20,052 nucleotides of DNA from Candidatus Kerfeldbacteria bacterium (GTDB taxonomy: Bacteria; Patescibacteriota; Patescibacteriia; Veblenbacterales; UBA10138): assembly GCA_016234305.1 (NCBI GenBank), contig JACRFM010000059.1:1-20052 (forward strand), read 5' to 3'. The position numbers were made by a program, and so were the translations under genes. Below, piece by piece: positions 1 through 6,825 of the stretch (its first letter is position 1; every line of letters starts with the position of its first letter). The notes below the pieces were generated by a model that saw only the letters and a list, made by a program, of their open reading frames with translations, did not search any database and was not told the origin of the DNA.

Positions 1-1
1 A

Positions 2-640
2 ACTAACCGAATAGACAGAGAAGACGAAGGTGTGAAGATTATCAGTGATGTCTACTGCAAAGGAAACTTATTTGTGTTTCCGGGTTTCCATCTTTATCTT
101 GAAAATCATGCCTGGTCATATTTTTGGCGCTGTGCTGAATATGCATCATTCTTTAGACAGTATCTCACTTCAGAGGAATACCTAAGATTGGGCACCTATC
201 TGCCAAAAACCGCACTTGTGCAGGTGAGCGATACGGATAATGAACTATTAACTGTAAATTGGGACGACGGTACCAAAGTAAACTGCCTTGGTGAGATTCC
301 TGAGCACTATGTTGTTAAACGTGGTGATTCCACCGGTGCAGATAATCTTTTCATACTGTCTGATCACTCACGCAATCCTAGGCAACGGGCATACAACTAC
401 GCTCTTCACTCAATAAAAGACGGAATCATAATTCAACAACTAATTAACGATACAAAAGAACAATACCCCGTGGTCGCTGAAGGATCCGACCATGTTGAGC
501 TAGTGCAGGCTCACATGAAGTACTCAGCGTTCTATGTGAATGGACAATACATAGGTGGTAACGCTATGCTTTGTCCTAAATCGCGTAAAGTGCACGGTGG
601 TAGCGGAACTTATATCGTCCCACTTTACACAATACACTAG
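2..640 (+). CDS. Hypothetical protein, probably truncated at the left edge
   Basis: This is the only plus-strand gene. I do not recognise the family. The reading frame stays open from base 2 to the stop at 638-640; a GTG at 32 is the first possible start but has no properly spaced Shine-Dalgarno sequence, and the upstream codons read as a plausible charged stretch (NRIDREDEG), so the true start is probably outside the window. The visible part, about 213 residues, has no signal peptide or clear membrane segment. It is rich in aromatic residues (FVFPGFHLYL, WSYFWRCAEY) and ends in a segment rich in Gly, Tyr and Val, which suggests a compact soluble fold. It converges on the HtrA-like gene, with a shared terminator between them. 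Its function is unknown, and it may be accessory or transferred, since it opposes every neighbour. Confidence 0.55.
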   Translation, partial: TNRIDREDEGVKIISDVYCKGNLFVFPGFHLYLENHAWSYFWRCAEYASFFRQYLTSEEYLRLGTYLPKTALVQVSDTDNELLTVNWDDGTKVNCLGEIPEHYVVKRGDSTGADNLFILSDHSRNPRQRAYNYALHSIKDGIIIQQLINDTKEQYPVVAEGSDHVELVQAHMKYSAFYVNGQYIGGNAMLCPKSRKVHGGSGTYIVPLYTIH

Positions 641-659
641 TCTCATAGCCAATAAACGA

Positions 660-700
660 AAAATACCCCTTGAGGTCAAAACACTCAAGGGGTTTATTTT
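660..700. terminator. Bidirectional intrinsic terminator between converging genes
   Basis: A 9-bp perfect stem (CCCCTTGAG at 666-674 with CTCAAGGGG at 684-692) has a 9-nt loop. It is followed on the plus strand by TTTATTTT and on the minus strand by TATTTTT. It lies between the stops of the plus-strand gene (640) and the minus-strand HtrA-like gene (737), so it can end both transcripts. Confidence 0.85.
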
Positions 701-736
701 ACCAAAATAATACCTAACACACGCCATGGTGAAAAC

Positions 737-2071
737 TCATTTGTTGCCAGCTTCCTTAAACTCCACCAACTTGACATCAACCTCTTTGGTTTTGCTCTTT
801 TGATAAACCTTCAACTTTACTATATCGCCCGGTTGATATTTAGACAAAGCTTTAACCAAAGAATGGTCCTTGTCTATTTTAACATCGCCTATCTGCAAAA
901 TAATATCATTCTCGGTTAAGCCGGCTTTATCAGCCGGGCTGCCTGGCACCACTGCTAAATCAGAGCTATTTTGCCCGCGGATAATGAGCGCGCCATAGTC
1001 AACTTCTAGTTTATTGGCTTTAGCCAGCTCGGGCGTAACCACTACATAACGAATACCGAGATATGGCCGCATAATTTTGCCATACTTGCGATAACTATCT
1101 ATCAGGCGCTTAACCTCATTTACCGGAATGGCAAAACCGATTAATTGTCCGGCCCGACTCACGGCTGTATTCATGCCTATCACCTGACCGGCCAAATTAA
1201 CGAGCGGTCCGCCGCTATTGCCCGGATTAATCGCCGCGTCGGTTTGAAACACGCCTTCTAAAGATTCACTTGAGCCTTGGTTATCGCCGGCCACCACATT
1301 GCGGCCAATACCGGAAATCACGCCTTTAGTTACAGTGTTGCGATATTCACCCAAGGCATTGCCAATCGCAATGACGGTTTGGCCTATGGAAATCGCATCA
1401 GAATCGCCCAAGTCCACTGCCGGCAAACTCTTATCCTGAATTTGCACCAGGGCCATATCATTAACCGGGTCGCGCGCTACGACTTTGGCGCTGAACTTGC
1501 GGCCATCATTGGTAAGCACCGTGTAATCAGCTTCAGTATCGTCCACCACGTGGCGGTTGGTTAAAATTAAACCTTTTTGTTGGTCAATGACAAAACCAGT
1601 ACCGCCGCCAATCTCCTGCTTGCCTTGAGGAGCCGGGGTTGACCTGGGCTGCTCTCTACCTTGGCCAAAGAAAAAATTAAAAGGAAAACCTTGGTCAAAA
1701 AAATTATCAAACGGGAATCCTTGCGGACCGGTTAAATTATAAATTTTAGAAAGGTCTTTAGAAATAATAATACTAACAACTGACGGCGAAACTTTTTTAA
1801 CTACGCCGGTCGTGGCCGACTCTTCCTCTACCGGCAATAAACGAGCCGGTAGCGACTGCGGCAATAAAGTTGAGCCAGCCTCACCGCCAATTTGGCGCGC
1901 CAACCACTGGCCGCCGCCCCAAGTCACAACTAAACCGCCGATTAATCCCCCCACTAAAGACAAAATGGCCACCAGCCACAAAAAACCTCTACCGCTAGGC
2001 AGGTTTAAATTATCCTGGCTTGGTTTTTCGGCCGTCACCGTGTCTGGCAATTTTTGTTCGTCAAATAACAT
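737..2071 (-). CDS. HtrA/DegP-type membrane-anchored serine protease with one PDZ domain
   Basis: This is a 444-residue trypsin-like protease of the HtrA (S1C) family, which degrades or processes misfolded proteins outside the membrane. A cytoplasmic N-terminus of about 28 residues precedes one membrane segment (about 30-51), followed by a linker and a Phe/Gly/Gln-rich stretch (about 118-138). The protease domain holds the full triad: His174 in TNRHVVDD, Asp205 in NDMALVQI and Ser286 in GNSGGPLV. A single PDZ domain follows (about 338-435), with SPADKAGL in its expected position. Length and order match the anchored bacterial DegS/HtrA forms. ATG is the only good start; no clear Shine-Dalgarno is seen. 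It follows a small membrane-protein gene and may be co-transcribed with it. The family assignment is secure; the substrates are unknown. Confidence 0.95.
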   Translation of the reverse strand: MLFDEQKLPDTVTAEKPSQDNLNLPSGRGFLWLVAILSLVGGLIGGLVVTWGGGQWLARQIGGEAGSTLLPQSLPARLLPVEEESATTGVVKKVSPSVVSIIISKDLSKIYNLTGPQGFPFDNFFDQGFPFNFFFGQGREQPRSTPAPQGKQEIGGGTGFVIDQQKGLILTNRHVVDDTEADYTVLTNDGRKFSAKVVARDPVNDMALVQIQDKSLPAVDLGDSDAISIGQTVIAIGNALGEYRNTVTKGVISGIGRNVVAGDNQGSSESLEGVFQTDAAINPGNSGGPLVNLAGQVIGMNTAVSRAGQLIGFAIPVNEVKRLIDSYRKYGKIMRPYLGIRYVVVTPELAKANKLEVDYGALIIRGQNSSDLAVVPGSPADKAGLTENDIILQIGDVKIDKDHSLVKALSKYQPGDIVKLKVYQKSKTKEVDVKLVEFKEAGNK

Positions 2072-2095
2072 AAATCAAAAAGTTAATTATCATTT

Positions 2096-2125
2096 TGCTT
2101 CGTAAGCTCACAAGCTTACGAAGCA
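2096..2125. repeat. Perfect 13-bp inverted repeat with 4-nt loop
   Basis: TGCTTCGTAAGCT (2096-2108) pairs perfectly with 2113-2125. It starts 6 nt after the stop of the 117-residue gene and ends 24 nt before the HtrA-like start. No U-tract follows on either strand, so it is a poor terminator. It could be an mRNA-stabilising or attenuating hairpin in the intercistronic gap, or one of the many palindromic repeats in this window. Confidence 0.6.
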
Positions 2126-2131
2126 GGTAGA

Positions 2132-2485
2132 CTATTTTAATAATTGCTCAATTTGTTTAAGGTTGCCGCTTTTTTGCAAGTTTTGCAATCTATTGAGCAG
2201 GTCGGCATTGGTTTGATTGGGTTGTTCAGTACCAGACGAACCTGTACCCAACAAATCCTGATAAGTGCCAATCACCTGCCCCAAATATGGTTTAAGATAA
2301 AGAAATCCTAAAACCAAAGGCACTATAATCAGCAAAATTTTGACAATGCCCATAACCTGCGACCAGAAAATGTAACTCCTGGCCTTCTCTGTATTACGCA
2401 AAATTTCCTTGGAATAATTCAAATTCTGCTCCAATAATCCACGTAAACTGGCTAAATCGTCATGGGGCGGCAATTCATCAGGCAT
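2132..2485 (-). CDS. Small single-pass membrane protein, unknown function
   Basis: This 117-residue protein is of no family I recognise. It has a charged N-terminal segment of about 40 residues that is likely helical (LRGLLEQNLNYSKEILRNTEKAR). One hydrophobic membrane segment follows at about 45-65 (MGIVKILLIIVPLVLGFLYL). After a Ser/Gly/Thr/Asn linker comes a C-terminal amphipathic Leu/Gln-rich helix (LLNRLQNLQKSGNLKQIEQLL). This layout suits a membrane-tethered protein acting through coiled-coil contacts. It sits upstream of the HtrA-like protease with a 60-base gap, so a joint transcript is likely, and it could be a partner or substrate of that protease; this is inference only. ATG start. 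Confidence 0.7.
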   Translation of the reverse strand: MPDELPPHDDLASLRGLLEQNLNYSKEILRNTEKARSYIFWSQVMGIVKILLIIVPLVLGFLYLKPYLGQVIGTYQDLLGTGSSGTEQPNQTNADLLNRLQNLQKSGNLKQIEQLLK

Positions 2486-2520
2486 AAGTTTTAAAGCGGT
2501 TAAATTGACTAATAAATAAA

Positions 2521-2605
2521 GCCTCCACTGGCTTATCCAGCCTTCGTCCTCCTTGGGAGGACTACGGCGGAGTAGGCCGCCTGAGGTCTTCTGCGAAGGC
2601 GAATA
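2521..2605. repeat. Composite palindromic intergenic repeat
   Basis: The element has nested hairpins. The outer arms are GCCTTCG (2540-2546) and CGAAGGC (2594-2600). Inside are GTCCTCC (2546-2552) with GGAGGAC (2556-2562), and a GGCGG/CCGCC stem around 2566-2582. The GTCCTCC/GGAGGAC module recurs at 14947-14964, so it belongs to a dispersed family. It sits between the 117-residue gene and the end of the toroid gene. Confidence 0.65.
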
Positions 2606-2649
2606 AATTATATCAAATTTTAACTGATTTAAAAAACTGGAATGATATT

Positions 2650-4434
2650 TTAATCCTTCAATAATCTCTCCTCAACTGTCACCGCTAAATTTCTCATAGT
2701 TTCCCGCGCGTAGCCAAAAACTCCTAAATAAGTGCGCTGCCCAGTATCTTTAGCCACGTACCAAGCTGAACCACCGGTTTCAACATTGAGTAAAATCCGG
2801 CCAGCTAAAACTGATACTAAGTAAGCTGAAAATTTATCGGCGTTCAGACTTTCTCCAAGTTCGGGAATTTTACTAATGTCCGCTTGATTAATACCCAAAC
2901 CAACTAAAGACAACAGTTGCTGTGCTGCCTGGTCATTGTCCAGACAATAAATCTGGCCGCTGGTAGCATCAACATAATAAACCAATTGGCTGTCCGTGGT
3001 TTTTAAAAACTGGCCACGCCAGGCGTCAAGGTTTTGATTAGGGGAGGTTAACTTTATTTGTGCTGAGCAATGTTCATTGCTAATTCCAAGTACCTTAGGT
3101 GCGATTTGGCTATTGAGCGAAGTTGCTGTTCCAACTTCTGGCAAATCTGCGGTAGGAGGAACAGGGGTAACGACTTTAGGCGTAACAGTAAAAGTATAAC
3201 TAGTTTGATTATCAGTCTGGTCAAATTCATCATCCGATGGTGTAATAGCTCTTGCCAGATTGGCCCAAACTTTTTCTTCAACAACTTCAGGGGCGACAAA
3301 ACTAAATTTTAAATCAGCGCTGGCGCCTTTAGCCAAACCACTAACTAGCCACTGATTTTTATCTGCCTGCCACACGCCGCTGCTTAAAATAGCGACCGCA
3401 CCCGGCAACGATTCAGGCAAAACATTAATCACATCTATTTCCTGGGCATTATCCGGTCCAAGATTTTCCAAACGGACACGCAAATTAACCAAGTCGCCGG
3501 CCTGAAACTCACTGGCACTTAAATCAACTGTTAATTTTATATTGACCATACGGTTACGCCGCCCGGAACCAGCTTGAGCGCGAAGCGAGGCCACCGGATA
3601 AAACGAATTAGTCAAAGCCACCAGGGCGTAAGCTGTCATGGCAGTCAAACCGCCGGCATCACCCGATTGCCATTTAAAAGAACCATTACCAATTTGCAAG
3701 CTTTGTAAAAAACTAGTCGGCGTGGCGCTGCCTTGTACCCAGGTGTCCGGATTTTGATTAAATTTATACAAAGCCGACATAATCCAAGCAGTTGAACCGG
3801 AATCAGACGCCGGCCAAGCCAAGTCATAAGGAAAACCGCCGTCCAGTTGCTGATTAGACCGCAAATAATTAAACCCGTTTTGCACGACGCTGTTATTATA
3901 AGTAAGTCCAACTTCAGCGAGCGCCATCAAAACCGCGGCCGTGTCATTGGTATCAGACCCGCCGCCAGCTTGCCAGCCCCAACTGCCGTCTGGTTGCTGA
4001 TTAGTTAAAAGAAAATTCTTCGCGCCGGCCACCACCGAGTCGCTGGCACTCTCGCCCGCCGCGCGCAAAGCCAATATGCCCCAGGCATCATCATTTAATA
4101 AAGTAACATCTCCTATTTGCCCCGAGACCGCTTTGGCTTTTAACCCGGCTATCAAATCAGTACTGGCAAAAGTGCGCGGATTTTCGCCTACCGCTACTAT
4201 GGCTAAAATACGCTTGGCATAGTCCGTAGCGCTGGAACCGGAAAAAGTTTTTAAATAATCTTTAGCTACTAAAGTTTCGCCGCCCGCCACCAGCGCCATG
4301 GTCACCCATTCATTGGGTGTTTGGATTTTTAAATAACTAACTGCTTCGCTAGTACCGGCTGATACGGCTAACGGCAGCCAACCGCCAACTATTACCAATA
4401 AACTGATAATAAATTTAATAATTTTTTGCTTCAT
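2650..4434 (-). CDS. Secreted alpha/alpha-toroid protein, candidate cobalamin binder (intrinsic-factor-like fold)
   Basis: A 594-residue exported protein. Residues 1-26 form a signal peptide (Lys-rich start, hydrophobic core, VSA cleavage region). Residues about 28-285 form an alpha/alpha toroid with prenyltransferase/squalene-cyclase-type repeats: NQQPDGSWGW (145-154) and NQQLDGGFPY (194-203), each followed by a helix with alternating Ala/Leu, and a further copy around GNGSFKW. Residues about 300-418 resemble a DUF11/CARDB beta-sandwich (VRLENLGPDNAQEI). A Pro/Thr linker (419-450) leads to a C-terminal module with two related halves (472-525 and 543-594; AWYV, YLG), of a type I associate with CPR surface proteins. 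The toroid is the fold of the large domain of intrinsic factor and transcobalamin. The gene lies downstream of a cobalamin riboswitch, which is the main reason to propose cobalamin binding. Enzymatic cyclase activity is unlikely, because I see no DXDD-like acid motif. ATG start. A generic surface adhesin is the alternative. Confidence 0.75.
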   Translation of the reverse strand: MKQKIIKFIISLLVIVGGWLPLAVSAGTSEAVSYLKIQTPNEWVTMALVAGGETLVAKDYLKTFSGSSATDYAKRILAIVAVGENPRTFASTDLIAGLKAKAVSGQIGDVTLLNDDAWGILALRAAGESASDSVVAGAKNFLLTNQQPDGSWGWQAGGGSDTNDTAAVLMALAEVGLTYNNSVVQNGFNYLRSNQQLDGGFPYDLAWPASDSGSTAWIMSALYKFNQNPDTWVQGSATPTSFLQSLQIGNGSFKWQSGDAGGLTAMTAYALVALTNSFYPVASLRAQAGSGRRNRMVNIKLTVDLSASEFQAGDLVNLRVRLENLGPDNAQEIDVINVLPESLPGAVAILSSGVWQADKNQWLVSGLAKGASADLKFSFVAPEVVEEKVWANLARAITPSDDEFDQTDNQTSYTFTVTPKVVTPVPPTADLPEVGTATSLNSQIAPKVLGISNEHCSAQIKLTSPNQNLDAWRGQFLKTTDSQLVYYVDATSGQIYCLDNDQAAQQLLSLVGLGINQADISKIPELGESLNADKFSAYLVSVLAGRILLNVETGGSAWYVAKDTGQRTYLGVFGYARETMRNLAVTVEERLLKD

Positions 4435-4761
4435 ATGTTTTTAGCTAATAAATAATAATAGAAAATTAAAATCTTCTTTGCTACTTCTCTAGAGAAGTAG
4501 CGTGAGAGTCGCCGCCTCGGTCTTCAGGTAAGGCAGTGCTCATCGCATTTCCGCCACAGGCGGATATGCCTTTGGCATGACGCTGGTCCCGCCAAGGCGG
4601 GACTCCTCCTTCACGCGAATACCACATTGCTAGTTAATCCTACGACAAGGCAACATTATATTCCCGTCATCGCGAGAGCCGATGCCCATCGGCTCGTGGC
4701 GATCTCAAAGTCAGAGATTGCTTCGCCTGCGCTCGCAATGACAAAAATGACTTACAAATTT
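4435..4761 (-). repeat. Repeat-filled leader between riboswitch terminator and the toroid gene
   Basis: No gene is seen here. The stretch holds two composite palindromic elements. The first, about 4480-4616, contains a 20-nt perfect palindrome at 4481-4500, CCGCC-ACA-GGCGG near 4551-4563, ATGCC-TTT-GGCAT (4566-4578) and GTCCCGCC-AA-GGCGGGAC (4586-4603), all inside GCGTGA/TCACGC arms. The second, 4666-4742, has outer arms GTCATCGCGAG and CTCGCAATGAC (10 of 11 paired) and inner GAGCCGATG (4676-4684) with CATCGGCTC (4687-4695). Both would be transcribed as part of the 5' leader of the toroid gene. The AT-rich last 40 bases before the ATG carry no clear Shine-Dalgarno. Confidence 0.7.
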
Positions 4762-4796
4762 TTAATAAAAATCCCCGCTTTCACGAGAAAGCGGGG
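4762..4796 (-). terminator. Intrinsic terminator of the cobalamin riboswitch
   Basis: On the minus strand a 10-bp perfect stem (CCCCGCTTTC, tetraloop, GAAAGCGGGG; plus-strand 4773-4796) is followed by AUUUUUAUU. It lies 65 nt downstream of the riboswitch P1. The upstream segment CGAGAAAGGGG (minus strand, 4841-4831) can pair with the 5' arm of the terminator (minus strand 4796-4784) through 11 pairs and one bulge, which would form an antiterminator. This is a typical transcriptional expression platform. Confidence 0.85.
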
Positions 4797-4861
4797 TAGC
4801 ACGACAAGAGACGATTAAAAACGTGCCGCTCCCCTTTCTCGCGAAGGTGAACTTAGAATGA

Positions 4862-5047
4862 TGCAACCCCCAAACCACGTAGGGTTTGGGGCAAGCCTTC
4901 AGTAATCGGACTTATTAATTTAGCGCTTGATAAGCTGATAGGGATTTTTGTCCAGCTGGACAAAAATCCCTACAGGGCAAAAAGCTAAAACTAAAATACC
5001 GTAGCGGGACTGTGCTGGATTCACACCAGCTTCCCTGAAGGGTTGAA
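4862..5047 (-). promoter_or_regulatory. Cobalamin (B12) riboswitch
   Basis: Read on the minus strand, the conserved core is present: AGGGAA-GCU-GGUG-UG-AAUCC (5036-5019), then CCCGCUACGGU (5008-4998), and the B12-box-like 3' part GUCCGAUUACUG followed by GGCUUGCC (about 4912-4889). UCAACC at the 5' end (5046-5041) can pair with GGGUUG near 4868-4863 as closing helix P1. A variable arm holds a 32-nt palindrome (4940-4971), and a 9-bp hairpin (CCCCAAACC/GGTTTGGGG) sits near the 3' end. Known family members bind adenosylcobalamin or other cobalamins and usually switch genes off when the vitamin is plentiful. Here a terminator/antiterminator pair follows, and the only gene downstream is the toroid protein. 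The exact limits are approximate. Confidence 0.93.
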
Positions 5048-5067
5048 TTAATTTTGTAAATGGACTT

Positions 5068-5097
5068 ATCTTACAAACCTACTTCAAACTATTCCAA
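5068..5097 (-). promoter_or_regulatory. Possible sigma70-like promoter for the riboswitch transcript
   Basis: On the minus strand TTGGAA (5097-5092) is separated by 18 nt from TAAGAT (5073-5068), which would place the start near 5061, just upstream of the riboswitch P1. The -35 element overlaps the stop region of the cupredoxin gene. The match is moderate, and read-through from upstream genes is also possible. Confidence 0.35.
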
Positions 5098-5499
5098 GAC
5101 TTTTAAAGTGCCCCACTGACCCGCAACCCGGTGTCCGGGCTTGGAACAATAATACACAAACTCCCCGGCCTTGTCAGCTGTAAATTCTATCACTTGCTCC
5201 TCGTTCAAAGGTGTTTCCCGGCTAATGCCGTATTCATCAATCACGAAACTATGCGTACCGAAGCTATTGGTCACTTTTACCCGCACGCGGTCGCCTTTCT
5301 TGACCACCATTTCATTAAGAGAAAAGAACGGCCTGCCTTGCTCTGGCGAGTAGTAAGACTGTATGACAAACTCCTTTACCTCGCCCTGACTCGCCTGCGG
5401 CGATTGCGCCACCGGCTCAGGTGATTTAGACGGCACGGCCCTACTGCAACCTGCTCCTACGAGCAGTAATACCGGAAGTATGAGTAATAATTTTTTCAT
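5089..5499 (-). CDS. Cupredoxin-fold lipoprotein with Gln at the axial copper position
   Basis: A 136-residue exported lipoprotein. The signal peptide ends in a lipobox, VGAGC, with Cys18 as the lipid-anchored residue; a Pro/Ser/Gln linker follows to about residue 40. The cupredoxin domain (about 42-136) has His83 (GTHSF), Cys118 (YYCSKPGH), His123 and Gln128 (HRVAGQWG). These positions correspond to the two His and one Cys ligands of a type 1 copper site, and related sequences commonly read GHREAGMWG with an axial Met. Here Gln replaces Met, as in stellacyanins. The likely role is single-electron transfer or copper binding at the outer face of the membrane. It sits between the DUF3883 gene and the riboswitch; no link to cobalamin is evident. 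ATG start. The fold assignment is confident; copper occupancy is inferred. Confidence 0.88.
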   Translation of the reverse strand: MKKLLLILPVLLLVGAGCSRAVPSKSPEPVAQSPQASQGEVKEFVIQSYYSPEQGRPFFSLNEMVVKKGDRVRVKVTNSFGTHSFVIDEYGISRETPLNEEQVIEFTADKAGEFVYYCSKPGHRVAGQWGTLKVLE

Positions 5500-5610
5500 A
5501 GCTGTAAGCTAATTAATAATATTTTAATTATGATTTTAAAGTTTTAATAGAATTGCGTTGGTTTCTCACCAACTTTCCTTAACAATTGAACTAAATTTAG
5601 AAAAGAACCA

Positions 5611-5976
5611 TTAATTAATTTCAATCATAGGAATATCTGTATAGGCCTTAGCCCTAAGTAAAAAAGTAGTATCTATTTCAAGATTAGCAAGAATAATGTC
5701 GGGAGGAATAATTTTCAATTTTGGTTTATTTTTAATGTCGTATACAACATAAATATAATATTGTGAAATACGCTTTCCCAACTTTACTAACAACTTCTTA
5801 TATAGCTGAATAAAGTCTCCCCTAGGATGACCTTGCCCTTTCACTTCAATAAGCCTATCCCCCGATTTAATATCATAACCACACCTTTTAGGTGAATCAT
5901 TTCGTGGATCCCGCCCTTGGCTTTTTTCATATTCCATTACAATCTGTAATGCTTTTAGTTCAACATCTTTAGCCAT
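5611..5976 (-). CDS. Stand-alone DUF3883 protein (PD-(D/E)XK nuclease-like fold)
   Basis: A 121-residue cytoplasmic protein matching the DUF3883 domain, which is usually found at the C-terminus of larger restriction, helicase or NO VEIN-type proteins. The visible pattern is an N-terminal helix ending in YEKSQGRDP (16-24), then GYDIKSGDRLIEVKG (33-47). It places Asp35, Glu44 and Lys46 as the probable D...ExK metal-binding and catalytic residues. A basic middle helix (YKKLLVKLGKR) and a beta-rich C-terminus follow. Here the domain is the whole protein. No methylase, helicase or toxin partner is next to it, so a restriction role is not supported by context. Nuclease activity is inferred from motif alone. 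The gene is AT-richer than its neighbours. ATG start; 54 bases after the DUF6580-type gene. Confidence 0.75.
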   Translation of the reverse strand: MAKDVELKALQIVMEYEKSQGRDPRNDSPKRCGYDIKSGDRLIEVKGQGHPRGDFIQLYKKLLVKLGKRISQYYIYVVYDIKNKPKLKIIPPDIILANLEIDTTFLLRAKAYTDIPMIEIN

Positions 5977-6030
5977 ATTATTGACTTTATATTAAGGCGC
6001 TAAACACTATTATACATGCTGATAACAAAA

Positions 6031-6558
6031 TTATGTCTGAGAAACAACTAGAGAGGACTGGAAATTACGTGCTATCAACCTTACTAACCCCCACATGCCG
6101 AAGAGCGCGCCTGTAAAAAACAAATCCCCCAGCATCGTATTACGGAAAAAGGGAATGGCTAAGGTATAAGAAAGCGTTAAGCCTTCCAGAGTTTTAGGAT
6201 ACCAATCAGCTGTGGCCCAGACGGCGAAATTAGTAGCCAGGAAAAATAAAGTGGACGAAGCCAGCGAGCCACTTAGCCAATAAAGCGGGTTATTAAGTTT
6301 AATAAACCGCCCGCCTAAAGCCATCAGCGCAAAACAAGCATAGACCGTGAGAATTACCGGCAGGTGGTAAAAGCCGATGATAAAATCGCTTACGAGCATT
6401 CCAAGTAACGGCACTACCAAGGCCCATTTACGCGGCAAAATCGCGCCCGCGAGGAGCGCCGCGGCCGCGACTGGCGCCACGTTCCAGATGTGAGGAACTA
6501 AGCGGCTGACGACTATCAACCCCACTAAAACTAGACTAATGAGTAAATTGCGTTTCAT
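6031..6558 (-). CDS. DUF6580-type multi-pass membrane protein, ECF S-component-like, candidate cobalamin transporter
   Basis: A 175-residue, very hydrophobic protein with about five or six membrane segments. Characteristic stretches are VPHIWNVAPVAAAALLAGA (21-39), SDFIIGFYH (57-65), NFAVWATADWYPKTLEGL (110-127) and AIPFFRNTMLGDLFF (134-148). They fit my recollection of DUF6580 proteins. Size and topology resemble the substrate-binding S component of ECF vitamin transporters. No EcfT or EcfA gene lies in the window; they could be elsewhere, or the protein could act alone, as is known for BtuM-type B12 S components. Its placement between a DUF4430 protein and the riboswitch-controlled toroid gene, in a block with the adenosyltransferase, suggests a cobalamin or precursor substrate. 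That is inference. ATG start. Confidence 0.7.
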   Translation of the reverse strand: MKRNLLISLVLVGLIVVSRLVPHIWNVAPVAAAALLAGAILPRKWALVVPLLGMLVSDFIIGFYHLPVILTVYACFALMALGGRFIKLNNPLYWLSGSLASSTLFFLATNFAVWATADWYPKTLEGLTLSYTLAIPFFRNTMLGDLFFTGALFGMWGLVRLIARNFQSSLVVSQT

Positions 6559-6622
6559 AACTGACTTTAGAATAAAGAATTACGAATCAAGAATTAAGAG
6601 TAGTGATTAATTTTTAATTACT

Positions 6623-6719
6623 GTGTCATTCTGAAGGAGTTCGCCGGGGCGAACGACTGAAGAATCTGGATTCTTCACGGAGTTTACACTGAGCACAGCG
6701 AATGTGTTCAGAATGACGA
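6623..6719. repeat. Palindromic intergenic repeat, TGTCATTCTGA family
   Basis: Perfect 11-bp outer arms, GTCATTCTGAA (6625-6635) and TTCAGAATGAC (6707-6717), enclose smaller hairpins: GTTCGCC-GGG-GCGAAC near 6639-6653 and GAAGAATC-TG-GATTCTTC near 6659-6676. It lies in the 267-base gap between the DUF4430 and DUF6580 genes. The rest of that gap is AT-rich, with no gene seen. Confidence 0.75.
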
Positions 6720-6781
6720 TAGAGCTTCAGGATGACAACTAAAAGTCAAAAATTTTTAATTTTAAATTTTTACTAAGCTAG

Positions 6782-6820
6782 ATTGCCACAAGCCGATGGC
6801 CATCGGCTCTCGCAATGACA
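6782..6820. repeat. Palindromic repeat with AGCCGATG/CATCGGCT core
   Basis: A perfect 18-nt palindrome (6791-6808, AGCCGATGG and its complement) lies inside ATTGC/GCAAT arms. The same core occurs at 4676-4695 and 7319-7336. The element ends directly at the 3' end of the DUF4430 gene. Confidence 0.7.
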
Positions 6821-6825
6821 ATACT

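Noticed and set aside
2096..2125. Terminator after the 117-residue gene
   Set aside because: The stem is perfect but no U-tract follows on either strand, so it is listed only as an inverted repeat.
2650..4434. Squalene-hopene cyclase or prenyltransferase enzyme
   Set aside because: Only the toroid repeat pattern is shared; the protein is exported, much shorter in the toroid part than cyclases, and I see no DXDD-like catalytic motif.
4627..4818. 63-residue plus-strand open frame
   Set aside because: It consists of the palindromic repeat and the riboswitch terminator, so it is not a gene.
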